Program-made: the position numbers and the translations under genes | The notes under the pieces: model-generated | The model's input: only the letters and a program-made list of their open reading frames with translations | Told to the model about the DNA's origin: nothing | Database searches by the model: none | Source: Fen-1298 sp050015675 | GTDB lineage: Bacteria; Bacteroidota; Ignavibacteria; UBA10030 | Assembly (NCBI GenBank): GCA_050015675.1 | Contig: JBEKAY010000013.1 | Location: 8,660-72,659, forward strand | DNA: 64,000 nt | Direction: 5' to 3' | Part shown: in pieces, positions 35,074-43,833 of the stretch | How the letters are laid out: each line of letters starts with the position of its first letter | Position numbering within the stretch: position 1 is the first letter of the stretch

Positions 35074-37068
35074 CTATATCAATGTTTCTTCTAGCATGAT
35101 TGGTTGCAGAATAACTTCAAGAAGCGATTGTATCGATGCAGGTTGTTCTAACACGGCATGTGGCTTCGGTGCTTTGCTTGCCTTCATCTCATCCATTTGA
35201 GTTTTTGTTGCCATCACGACTAATTTAGCCTGAGGTTCAAACTTTAAAACATCTTTCATCAAAGCAGGAGTCTCGTCAAGTGAGAACCCATCAAATAAAG
35301 CAATCTGAGCTTTGCCGGGGTTTTGAATAAGTGTTTCCCGAACCTGCGTTTTCCCAACAGCAAAAAGCGGTTCATATCCGTTGTCTTCTAAGTCATTAAA
35401 AAGCTTGTGATTGTATTCATTCTCGGAACAGGCGATAAACAGTATCGGCTGATCTATGTCCGGTTGAAATTCCACTTCCTGTGAACTCGCTTTTATCGTA
35501 GATACGACAGGCAGGAATATATTAAAGGTTGAACCTTTACCTTTTACACTTTCGACAGTTATAAATCCATTGTGTCCTTTAACTATACCGATGCTAATGG
35601 AAAGGCCCAGACCTGTGCCTTTCCCAAGTTCTTTTGTGGTGTAGAACGGTTCGAAAATTTTATGCACTTCGGATTCCGGTATTCCAGCACCGGTATCGCT
35701 GATACTGAAGACGACATATTCTCCTTCAGCCGCATTAGAATATTCTTCCGCCATTTCTTTACTCACAGAAGTATTCTCTGCCGTAATAGTGAGCTCGCCG
35801 CCCTTCGGCATAGCATCACGCGCATTGGTGCATAGATTGATGAGGAGTTGATGAAGTTGTGTTGAGTCTCCCATAATAGATGAAATATTTTCAGCTATAC
35901 GAATATGCACATGAACGCTATCCGGAATAATTTGTTCTAATTGTCTGGATACATCTTTTATAATCTTCTGCGGATTGAGTTTTGCGTGCACTCCCTGTGC
36001 CCCTTTCACAAAGGATAATACCTGATGCGACATTTCAGAACCATACTTAGCGCTTGATTCAATGTTACTTAATAGCCGCCGGCTTCGTTGGTCGTGCAGC
36101 TTTCGTTTCAATACTTGCACACCGATCAGCATCGGTGAAAATACATTGTTCAAATCATGCACTATACCGCTTGCAAATATACCGATGCTTTCCACTCGCT
36201 GTGCACGGAGGAAACGCGATTCCAATCTTTTGCGTTCCGTAACATCTGTACATACTTGAAGAATACCTGTTGGTTCACCTTGTGCATTGCGAACAAGTGT
36301 CCAGCGGCAATCTGAGATGATGACGGTTCCGTCTTGTTTTATTTGATGAAGTTCGCCCGACCATTCTGCATTTTTCAGTGTACGCTCATACGCCTGCTGA
36401 AAATCTTTAGCGCCGCTTTCATCATAAATAAATCCCATCACATTTCTTCCAACCACCTCCATCGATGGATATCCATATATACGTTCTGCACTTTTATTCC
36501 AATAGCGTATGTGATTCTCAAGATCGAGTACTAGAATGGCGTCTTGTGCTTGATCCAGCAGCTTTGCTTGTTCGCGTATTGTTTCTTCTGCTTTTCTTCG
36601 TGAGGTAATGTCAATAAAGACTGCTTCTGTATGATTTTCAAGGGACGATAACGAAGCAGAAAAGGATACCCATAAATCCGATCCATCGTGACGATGCAGA
36701 AGTGTCTCATGGTCTTCCACAGTCCCTTTTGCCAACAACTGTGCATCAAGTCGTTTCCGCTCCATGGGAGACATTGTATATATTATTTCTTTCACTTCAT
36801 CAAAGGTACTAACTCGGAACATGCGGAGGAGTGCTTGATTGGCATCAACCACATTCCAGTGAGATGTTGTAATGCGAAGCATTCCGGCAGGCGAGTGCTC
36901 GAAGAGGTTTCTGAACTTACGTTCGCTCTCGGCAAGTTCTTCAAATTGACGCTTCTTAGTGACGAGTTCTTTTTGCTTGCTTGCGGCAACTGTAAAAACA
37001 AACCCTATTGCAATTGCTAGCATGGCAATAGTGCCAAGCGCTACAGCCCACCATATATCAAATGTCAC
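35074..37068 (-). CDS. Membrane-bound hybrid sensor histidine kinase with two PAS domains and a degenerate receiver
   Basis: About 664 residues. One membrane helix (AVALGTIAMLAIAIGFVFTV) follows a short N-terminus. Two PAS domains come next (FRNLFEHSPAGMLRI and LDQAQDAILVLDLENHIRYWN). The kinase core has the histidine in GIVHDLNN, and ATPase motifs NARDAMP, DTGAGIPE and GKGTGLGLS. The C-terminal about 120 residues look like a receiver but lack the N-terminal acidic pair (FIACSEN), so it may be inactive. I place the start at GTG 37068, overlapping the preceding stop as GTGA; ATG 37125 would overlap by 61 nt. Confidence 0.88.
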   Translation of the reverse strand: MTFDIWWAVALGTIAMLAIAIGFVFTVAASKQKELVTKKRQFEELAESERKFRNLFEHSPAGMLRITTSHWNVVDANQALLRMFRVSTFDEVKEIIYTMSPMERKRLDAQLLAKGTVEDHETLLHRHDGSDLWVSFSASLSSLENHTEAVFIDITSRRKAEETIREQAKLLDQAQDAILVLDLENHIRYWNKSAERIYGYPSMEVVGRNVMGFIYDESGAKDFQQAYERTLKNAEWSGELHQIKQDGTVIISDCRWTLVRNAQGEPTGILQVCTDVTERKRLESRFLRAQRVESIGIFASGIVHDLNNVFSPMLIGVQVLKRKLHDQRSRRLLSNIESSAKYGSEMSHQVLSFVKGAQGVHAKLNPQKIIKDVSRQLEQIIPDSVHVHIRIAENISSIMGDSTQLHQLLINLCTNARDAMPKGGELTITAENTSVSKEMAEEYSNAAEGEYVVFSISDTGAGIPESEVHKIFEPFYTTKELGKGTGLGLSISIGIVKGHNGFITVESVKGKGSTFNIFLPVVSTIKASSQEVEFQPDIDQPILFIACSENEYNHKLFNDLEDNGYEPLFAVGKTQVRETLIQNPGKAQIALFDGFSLDETPALMKDVLKFEPQAKLVVMATKTQMDEMKASKAPKPHAVLEQPASIQSLLEVILQPIMLEETLI

Positions 37069-37694
37069 CTCTTGCACAGAAAGCCCCGCGCATAGAGTAG
37101 ATTTGATATTATTGAGAGAATCCAATTCAAATAAAACACCTGCTTTAAACGTTCTGGTGAAATCTGTAACATTTTATTAAAGAACGCGAACCAAAAAAGA
37201 CTCCCTGCTGAATAGATGATTATACCTGTAGCTATCCAGAAGCGCGGATCATCTGTCCAGATAATATCACTTTCTTTGACAACATCTACCAAGAGCAAAG
37301 TCGAAAATATTATTTGAAGAATCATGGAGATCGTGGATGTCCATCCATCAAGCAGCGAAAGAGGTTCGAAGGTGAACTTGCTTATAATCCAAAGTACAAC
37401 AAATGCAGAAAGACAAAATAAGAGCATCAAACGACTTTGACGCTGTTTGATCCACAATGAACACATGAAAAACACAAATACAATCTCGATCAATGTAATA
37501 AAATGCATTGTCCAAGCATTATGAATTTTAAAATAGGCAAGTGTCACCTGCACTATCACTTCAAAAATACTGACAATAATCAGCCACTCAAGAATTCTTA
37601 AAGGGCGCGGGAGGTTTCTATAACGGAAACCTCCCACAAGCGCAGTACAAATTTCGATGAACAGAAAAATATAGAATAAAACTGGAATCTTCAT
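37065..37694 (-). CDS. Six-to-seven-helix membrane protein upstream of the sensor kinase
   Basis: 209 residues of almost continuous hydrophobic segments (VLFYIFLFIEICTALVGG, LIIVSIFEVIVQVTLAYF, FITLIEIVFVFFMCSLW and others). I do not recognise the family. Small integral-membrane proteins directly upstream of PAS kinases often act as sensory input, and the 4-nt overlap with the kinase supports a shared job. Function is inference from position only. Confidence 0.6.
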   Translation of the reverse strand: MKIPVLFYIFLFIEICTALVGGFRYRNLPRPLRILEWLIIVSIFEVIVQVTLAYFKIHNAWTMHFITLIEIVFVFFMCSLWIKQRQSRLMLLFCLSAFVVLWIISKFTFEPLSLLDGWTSTISMILQIIFSTLLLVDVVKESDIIWTDDPRFWIATGIIIYSAGSLFWFAFFNKMLQISPERLKQVFYLNWILSIISNLLYARGFLCKR

Positions 37695-37719
37695 CTAAGA
37701 ACTACCGGACTAAGTCGCT

Positions 37720-38166
37720 TCAATCGCCACAATAAGGAGGACATAAGAACGCCCCCTCCAGAGCCATTGCAGTCATAGTCTTTCCTTGGCCATTCACTGC
37801 GACGAGGACTATCGTTGGTGTACCATCAGTATTCTGTGCAAAATAATATTTTAAACCAATAACTCCTGGCTGGTTAATAAGTGTTTGAATAGCACTGACA
37901 GCAAAAGTACCACCCGAAGTTCCTTTTGTAACTCTGGCGGCAGCGTTAGCGGTGAGATTAGTTTTGAGATTACCTTTTTGATTCGCAATTAAAAAGGTTG
38001 CCGTCCCCCAATCAATTTGATGGTTGGCAGTGCTTAAAGCATTAACCAAAGCCTGTCCTTGATCCTGTGGTTCAGGAGCATTTTTTCCCGGACCATTGTA
38101 CGCCCAAAGCAATCCAAAACAGAGTACGACAAGAATGCTGAGGACGAGTATACCTTTGATTTTCAT
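37720..38166 (-). CDS. Exported protein of unknown function with C-terminal CPPYC
   Basis: 148 residues. A signal peptide (positive MKIKG, hydrophobic core ILVLSILVVLCFGLLWA) is followed by a compact mature domain with TKGTSGGTFAVSAIQTLI and a CPPYC motif four residues from... near the C-terminus (residues about 142-146). I recognise no family. The two cysteines could form a disulfide or bind metal. It lies 25 nt upstream of the membrane protein and kinase genes, so it may be the periplasmic member of that signalling set. A 623-bp intergenic region precedes it. Confidence 0.65.
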   Translation of the reverse strand: MKIKGILVLSILVVLCFGLLWAYNGPGKNAPEPQDQGQALVNALSTANHQIDWGTATFLIANQKGNLKTNLTANAAARVTKGTSGGTFAVSAIQTLINQPGVIGLKYYFAQNTDGTPTIVLVAVNGQGKTMTAMALEGAFLCPPYCGD

Positions 38167-38789
38167 AACTACCTCCTGTTAATTGTAAGAAGCGTTTGAA
38201 AAATTACTCCCGCCTATTGGTGTTTCCAAGAACGCGAGAAGGAACTATGTTTGAATAGAATTACACCTTATAAATAGAAGATACTGTATTTCATGAATAA
38301 AGCAAAGAGTTCATATATGATACGCGCAACTATTAATTTGGTTTCCAGCTCAAACACTTTTTAACTATATTGGTATGCAGTGTTATAGTCAAATTTAATT
38401 TTTTTACTCTTCAAACCATTCACTGTCTCTCTTATTAAAGTACTAAAGTTATATTTTGTTGTTGTAAAAGATATCAGTAAAGGAACGATTTATTAATAGG
38501 AAATTTCCTATACTCATCCTGTGCGCTGGATTGTTTTATTGATAAACCGATATACTTTACACTGGATAGCTTCTGTGCTTAGTGATTTTTCAAGGAATGC
38601 AAGCGGTCCCAGCTCCAATACATAGTGGCATCTGAAAAATTCAATGTTAATATCATTTTGAGACACGGCAAAGAATCTATTGCTTTAGCCTAAAAACAAA
38701 GTATAGATTTTTTGCTATGCTCAGAATTACAATAGACGAACAGATTTTCGGATATCTTCATTATATGGCATACCGCACACGAAATCGTT
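38167..38789. other. Long AT-rich intergenic region
   Basis: About 620 bases between divergent genes. The only structure I see is the 16-bp palindrome at 38496-38511. No open frame or tRNA-like fold is evident. Confidence 0.5.
38496..38511. promoter_or_regulatory. Perfect 16-bp palindrome (candidate operator)
   Basis: ATAGGAAATTTCCTAT, perfectly self-complementary. Its core TAGGA-N4-TCCTA has the same 5-4-5 layout as TAGGG-N4-CCCTA at 33905. It is 279 nt before the ABC-F gene and 330 nt before the exported protein gene. Confidence 0.45.
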
Positions 38790-40733
38790 ATGTTATCACT
38801 TGAACATATTACTATTCAATTTGGCGAACGCTCGCTGTTTCAGGATGTTACAACGACTGTTGGTCCACGAGACCGTATCGGGCTGGTTGGCTCAAATGGC
38901 AGCGGCAAATCTACACTTCTGAAAGTTATCGTTGGTCTTCAGCAAACCGATGTTGGAACTATCAATAAAGCGCAATATGTAACCGTTGGGTACCTGCCGC
39001 AAGATGGGGTCAGTGCCTACGGCCGCACATTATACCAGGAATCAGAAACTGCTTTCGAGGACGTGCTCCAAGTTCAACGTGAACTGGATGACGCACACCA
39101 ACAACTCACGACACTCGATCCTTCCTGCGACGACTTTGCAGACACGCTCGAAGTTTTGGGTGAACTCCAGCATAAATTAGAAGATCTCGATGCCTATCGG
39201 ATGAAATCCAAGATCGAACGAATTCTTATGGGACTCGGATTTTCCATACAGGATTTCGAGCGCATGACGGATGAGTTCAGCGGCGGCTGGCAAATGCGCA
39301 TCGCCCTTGCGAAATTACTTTTAAAGGAACCCAATGTCCTCCTCCTTGATGAACCGACAAATCATCTCGATATTGAGACGCTTCAATGGCTGGAAGAATA
39401 TCTCCGCCAATACAACGGCGCCATTATTCTTGTCTCGCATGATCGTACATTGCTTGACAATCTGACAACGAAAACATTTGCGCTCAGCCGCGGCAAATTT
39501 GAAAGTTATGCCGGTAATTATTCTTTCTATGAAACAGAGCGCGAAGTACGCAAAGAACTCCTGTTAAGCCAACTCAAGAATCAACAGCAGCATATTAAAC
39601 AAACGCAGGAATTTATAGAGCGATTCCGGTACAAGGCGACCAAAGCCCGCCAAGTACAAAGCAGGATTAAACAGTTGGAAAAAATTGAAGTAGTAGAAGT
39701 AGAAAGCGAAGAAGAGGAAATTCATTTTCATTTTCCACCACCGCAGCAAAGCGGCCGTGTTGTAATAGAACTAAACAACCTCGGCAAACACTACGGTGCC
39801 TTAGAGGTTTTCAATAATCTTGATTACAAGGTTGAACGCGGCGATCGTATCGCAATTGTTGGCGTCAACGGTGCAGGTAAATCGACATTATCCAGAATTC
39901 TTGCCGGAGTGGAATCCTTCGACACAGGCGAGCGCATCATGGGCTACAATGTCGTGCCATCTTACTTCGCACAGGATCAAGCGGATGAACTCGACCTCAC
40001 AAAGGATGTGCTGCAAACAGTTGAAGAATCTGCAGGAACAGAAACTCGCACACAGCTTCGCACACTCCTTGGTTCTTTTCTTTTTCATGGCGATGATGTT
40101 TTTAAGAGCGTATCAGTTCTCTCTGGCGGTGAGAAAAGCCGGCTTGCGTTGGCAAAAATGTTGCTCCAGCCGTCAAACTTTTTAATAATGGATGAACCGA
40201 CGAATCATCTTGACATGAAATCAAAACGTGTGCTGCAGGAAGCGCTTTCAAAGTATGAAGGCACTTTCGCCATTGTCTCGCACGACCGCGCTTTTCTCGA
40301 TCCCATCGTCAACAAGGTGTTAGAAGTGAAACCCGGTTCGCTCCGAACGTTCCTCGGTAATCTCTCCGATTATATCATAAAGAAAAAAGAGGAACGCGAA
40401 CAGACAGCACAGAATACTGAAAAGTCGGATGCGCGTCTCTCAGACGAGACACAAGCGACATGGCAAGAACAACAAAAGCTCCGCAAGAGCCTTGCACGCG
40501 AGGTCCGGGCTGCGAAGAAGAAGGTGGAAGAAGCCGAGACTAAAATTCATCGGTTGGAAACACGAAAAAAAGAAATCGAGGCAATGCTTGCAAATCCCGA
40601 CTTCTATAAAAACGGCGAAGAGGCGAAATTAATTTCAATAGAATATAAGGACGTGCAGATTCAGATCGAACAAGCATATACAAACTGGTCAAATATGACT
40701 CGTCAACTGGAGCAAATTGAGAAAAACGTATAG
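38790..40733 (+). CDS. ABC-F family ATPase (ribosome-associated, Uup/EttA-like)
   Basis: 647 residues with two ABC domains and no membrane segments. Walker A motifs VGSNGSGKST (near 33) and VGVNGAGKST (near 355); signatures FSGGWQMRIALAKL (near 167) and LSGGEKSRLALAKM (near 447); Walker B LLLDEPTNHLD and LIMDEPTNHLD. The linker between the domains is long and charged (RYKATKARQVQSRIKQLEK). The C-terminus is a charged coiled coil, as in Uup. ABC-F proteins resolve stalled ribosomes or protect them from antibiotics. Subfamily is uncertain; the C-terminal coiled coil favours Uup. Confidence 0.92.
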   Translation: MLSLEHITIQFGERSLFQDVTTTVGPRDRIGLVGSNGSGKSTLLKVIVGLQQTDVGTINKAQYVTVGYLPQDGVSAYGRTLYQESETAFEDVLQVQRELDDAHQQLTTLDPSCDDFADTLEVLGELQHKLEDLDAYRMKSKIERILMGLGFSIQDFERMTDEFSGGWQMRIALAKLLLKEPNVLLLDEPTNHLDIETLQWLEEYLRQYNGAIILVSHDRTLLDNLTTKTFALSRGKFESYAGNYSFYETEREVRKELLLSQLKNQQQHIKQTQEFIERFRYKATKARQVQSRIKQLEKIEVVEVESEEEEIHFHFPPPQQSGRVVIELNNLGKHYGALEVFNNLDYKVERGDRIAIVGVNGAGKSTLSRILAGVESFDTGERIMGYNVVPSYFAQDQADELDLTKDVLQTVEESAGTETRTQLRTLLGSFLFHGDDVFKSVSVLSGGEKSRLALAKMLLQPSNFLIMDEPTNHLDMKSKRVLQEALSKYEGTFAIVSHDRAFLDPIVNKVLEVKPGSLRTFLGNLSDYIIKKKEEREQTAQNTEKSDARLSDETQATWQEQQKLRKSLAREVRAAKKKVEEAETKIHRLETRKKEIEAMLANPDFYKNGEEAKLISIEYKDVQIQIEQAYTNWSNMTRQLEQIEKNV

Positions 40734-40806
40734 CACTTATCCTGCGAATGGACTAAAAGAAGCATCAAACACCATCATACATTCAAGTTGAAACGTAACA
40801 AGGGAA

Positions 40807-41272
40807 TTGCTAAGAGGATCAAAATTTGATGTTATAGTTATAGATGACCGCGAACAGTACGCTAATTCCACTCGTTTCCCAACGGCAGCGCAGACATTGG
40901 CAATTGATTTTCAAAGTGCATTTGATCACATATCCATAAAATCTTCTTCGTACATTGTCATCACGACTCGAGGGCATCGGTACGATGAAGAAATATTAGA
41001 ACGTGCGCTTCAGACTTCGGCAGGCTACATCGGAATGATTGGAAGTCGGCGAAAAAGAAGCGATTTATGAACGATTACTTAACCACAGCATTCCTATCGA
41101 ACAACTGATACGCGTGTATGCACCGATTGGAATTGGCGCTGTGACATCGGAAGAAATTTCAATCAGTAGTGTGGCGCAGCTTATCCGAATACGACGCGGG
41201 GTGAACGATCCATCGAGAGATAAATCGGAATCGATGTATTCCTTTTTTCATAAAAACGACGTACCATCTTAA
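40807..41272 (+). pseudogene. XdhC-like remnant, frameshifted and N-terminally truncated
   Basis: The first frame has VIVIDDREQYANSTRFP, VITTRGHRYDEE and GYIGMIGSRRK, the NAD-binding Rossmann half of XdhC (molybdenum-cofactor insertion factor for xanthine dehydrogenase). A five-A run near 41053-41057 then shifts the frame. The next frame continues as KEAIYERLL, VYAPIGIGAVTSEEI and AQLIRIRRG, the expected C-terminus. The N-terminal domain of about 100 residues is absent. No xdh structural genes are nearby. The gene is almost surely non-functional even if the frameshift is an error. Confidence 0.75.
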
Positions 41273-41318
41273 GAGCATATAAGAAGATTCAAATCAAATG
41301 AGAATAGAAAAATAATTC

Positions 41319-41714
41319 ATGGATGCGACTGCACCAAAACCAAAAGTACTCATTATTGATGACAGTCCTACAATTCGACGTATTGTACAAGATGTTTTCG
41401 AGCGTGAGGGGTTTGATGTATCCTTTGCCAGCGAAGGCAGTGAAGGAGTCCACGCAGCGTTGATGAATCCTCCTCATATCATCATTCTCGATATTGTGAT
41501 GGAAGGACTTCACGGATTTGAAGTTTGCAAGATGCTTCGCGCTAATTCAAGTATGCGTCGTACTGCCATTATTATCATATCGGGAAAATCGTACAAACCA
41601 GACATAGATAAGGCGATGGAACTCGGTGCCGATTTATATATTGTAAAACCTTTTTCACCTAAAGAACTTCTTAAAATAGCCATCCAACATATGAATAAAC
41701 GAGCGAACCAATAA
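41319..41714 (+). CDS. Stand-alone response regulator receiver (CheY/PilH-like)
   Basis: 131 residues, single receiver domain. LIIDDSPTIRR carries the acidic pair at 14-15, the phospho-acceptor is D58 in IILDIVM, and the conserved lysine is in YIVKPFSP near 109. No output domain, so it acts by protein contact. Its stop shares a base with the start of the metallo-hydrolase gene (TAATG), suggesting coupled expression with that enzyme. Confidence 0.9.
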   Translation: MDATAPKPKVLIIDDSPTIRRIVQDVFEREGFDVSFASEGSEGVHAALMNPPHIIILDIVMEGLHGFEVCKMLRANSSMRRTAIIIISGKSYKPDIDKAMELGADLYIVKPFSPKELLKIAIQHMNKRANQ

Positions 41715-42598
41715 TGATGACCATCCGATTTTGGGGAACACGGGGTTCCATTGCGTCACCGGGGAAATCGACGGTCAAGTACGGCGGCAACACATCCTGC
41801 GTGGAGGTGCGCGCCCGAAAACAAATATTTATTTTTGACGCTGGCACTGGCATCCGTGATCTTGGTAATCAGCTTCTCAAAGAATTTAAATCGCAGCCGG
41901 TCACACTGCATCTCTTCATTAGCCATACGCATTGGGATCACATACAAGGATTTCCTTTTTTCATGCCGGCATATAATAAAAACTTTCAGATCGTCGTGTA
42001 CGGCCCGCCGGCACGCGATAAAAGTCTCAAAGATTTGTTTAAATTTCAGATGGACTCAGAATATTTTCCGGTACCGTTAGGCGGTTTGAATGCACAAATC
42101 GTCATGCAGGAAGTCCGTGAGCCAGTCCGTATTGACGATTTGTTGATAACTTCGTTCTATATGAACCATCCCGCGATGACGCTCGCTTATAAAATTTTCG
42201 ATGGGGAAAAAACATTTATCTACGCTACGGATAACGAACCATATCGGTACACGCTTCATGCCGCTCGAAAGGATCAGCTTGCTTCACAGTACGGCGCAGA
42301 ATTGGATCAGAAGTTCATCGAGTTTATCAGTGGAGCAGACCTCGTTGTGAGCGACGCGCAGTACACCCTGGAAGAATATCGCTCAAAGGTCGGTTGGGGA
42401 CACTCCCCCATAGAATCAGTTGTGGAGTTTGCGATTAAAGCAAATGTGAAACAGTTAGCATTGTACCACCATGACCCATCGCACGACGATGCCACAATCG
42501 ACGCAATAGTGAAGCACGCGCAGAAATTACTTTCAACACAAAAATCTTCTGTGCAATGTATCGGTGCTGCTGACGGAATGGAAATAATACTGGTGTAA
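41714..42598 (+). CDS. Metallo-beta-lactamase-fold hydrolase
   Basis: 294 residues. The metal-binding motif SHTHWDHIQG lies near residue 75; further ligands are in YATDNEP (about 175) and a late histidine in YHHDPSHDD (about 253). The N-terminus FWGTRGSIASPG followed by YGGNTSCVEV is typical of the subgroup related to class II cyclic-nucleotide phosphodiesterases and PhnP-like phosphodiesterases. The linked receiver gene suggests a signalling role, for instance hydrolysing a second messenger, which is inference. Confidence 0.85.
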   Translation: MMTIRFWGTRGSIASPGKSTVKYGGNTSCVEVRARKQIFIFDAGTGIRDLGNQLLKEFKSQPVTLHLFISHTHWDHIQGFPFFMPAYNKNFQIVVYGPPARDKSLKDLFKFQMDSEYFPVPLGGLNAQIVMQEVREPVRIDDLLITSFYMNHPAMTLAYKIFDGEKTFIYATDNEPYRYTLHAARKDQLASQYGAELDQKFIEFISGADLVVSDAQYTLEEYRSKVGWGHSPIESVVEFAIKANVKQLALYHHDPSHDDATIDAIVKHAQKLLSTQKSSVQCIGAADGMEIILV

Positions 42599-42607
42599 TA
42601 CCTGTAG

Positions 42608-43714
42608 TCACTTCATCGATTCTTTGCATCGTCGTTCGATGTACTCAATCATTTGTTTTTTGAAGATTTTCCGATCAAACTTTTCTGCATGAACTCGGAT
42701 TGCATACGGATCGAGCTTTAATTTTGAAAGTGATTTAATAGCTGTATTGAGTGCTTCAACTGTTGATTCGTAGAAAAAAATACCAGTTGGCGAAACACCA
42801 TCTGCAACAACCGTTTCCAAAGCGCCTCCTTCTCCAAATGCTACAACAGGCTTGCCGCTTGCCATCGCTTCAAGCGGAACGATGCCAAAATCTTCAACTC
42901 CCGGGAAGATTAATGCGCGGCATCCTGCATAAAGCTTCGCAAGACTCTCGCCACTCTGCCATCCTAGAAATTCGATGTTCTTGTTTGCTATCTTCTCTAA
43001 TTTTTCTCGCTCAGGACCAGAACCGACAACGAAAAGTTTCTCACCATATTTGTTGAATGCCTCGATTGCAAGATCAACCCGTTTATACGGAACTAATGCA
43101 CTGACAATTATATAATAGCCGTCATCTTTTTCAGAGACTGTGAACTGATGAGTGGAGACAGGTGGATAGATAACATCAGAGGTACGATGATAAATACGCG
43201 AGATACGCTCGGCAACATTATGAGAATTAGCAATGAAGTAATGAACGCGGTTACAGGTTCGAACATCCCATCGTCGAAGATATGGCGCCACCAGAGCCAT
43301 TGCCGATCTCGTTACAAATCCGGCGCGTCCTTTTCCAAAATACTCCTCGTACTGATCCCAAATATATCGCATGGGGGAATGACAATAGCAGATATGTTTT
43401 GCACCCTCCTTCGGAATTGCTCCCTTTGCCACAGCGGCGCTTGTTGAGATGATGAGATCATATCCAGAGAAATCCAGCGAATCGATTGCGAGCGGCATCA
43501 GCGGTAAATAATTACGATACTTTGCCGCCTTCATCGGCAGGTGCTGGATGAAAGATGTTTTTATTTTCATCCGCTCGATAGTTGGCGACATCGCTCCTTC
43601 ATTATGAAGCAATGTAAAAACTGTTGCATCAGGGAATAATTCACACAAGACTTCAAGAACCTTTTCGCCACCTCGCATGCCAGTGAGCCAATCATGAACA
43701 AGGGCGACTTTCAT
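42608..43714 (-). CDS. Glycosyltransferase family 4
   Basis: 368 residues from the ATG at 43714 (MKVALVHDWLTGMRGGEKVLE); an open frame to 43825 would add 37 residues that do not fit the family. The donor region is FVVGSGPEREKLE near 235 and the E-x7-E segment VEDFGIVPLEAMASG near 275. The N-terminus with GMRGGEK is typical of mannosyltransferase-like GT4 enzymes. It is separated by 119 nt from the GT39-like gene upstream, so they may be co-transcribed. Confidence 0.9.
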   Translation of the reverse strand: MKVALVHDWLTGMRGGEKVLEVLCELFPDATVFTLLHNEGAMSPTIERMKIKTSFIQHLPMKAAKYRNYLPLMPLAIDSLDFSGYDLIISTSAAVAKGAIPKEGAKHICYCHSPMRYIWDQYEEYFGKGRAGFVTRSAMALVAPYLRRWDVRTCNRVHYFIANSHNVAERISRIYHRTSDVIYPPVSTHQFTVSEKDDGYYIIVSALVPYKRVDLAIEAFNKYGEKLFVVGSGPEREKLEKIANKNIEFLGWQSGESLAKLYAGCRALIFPGVEDFGIVPLEAMASGKPVVAFGEGGALETVVADGVSPTGIFFYESTVEALNTAIKSLSKLKLDPYAIRVHAEKFDRKIFKKQMIEYIERRCKESMK

Positions 43715-43833
43715 CCTTCTATTTTCTCCACAGAGTATTTCAATCTCATAGTGAAAGAAAATAGCAAAAAAAAAACCGCCATCAAAGATGATGGCTAGTA
43801 TAATCATACCGTTGGTAAATGGCATGTATTAGT

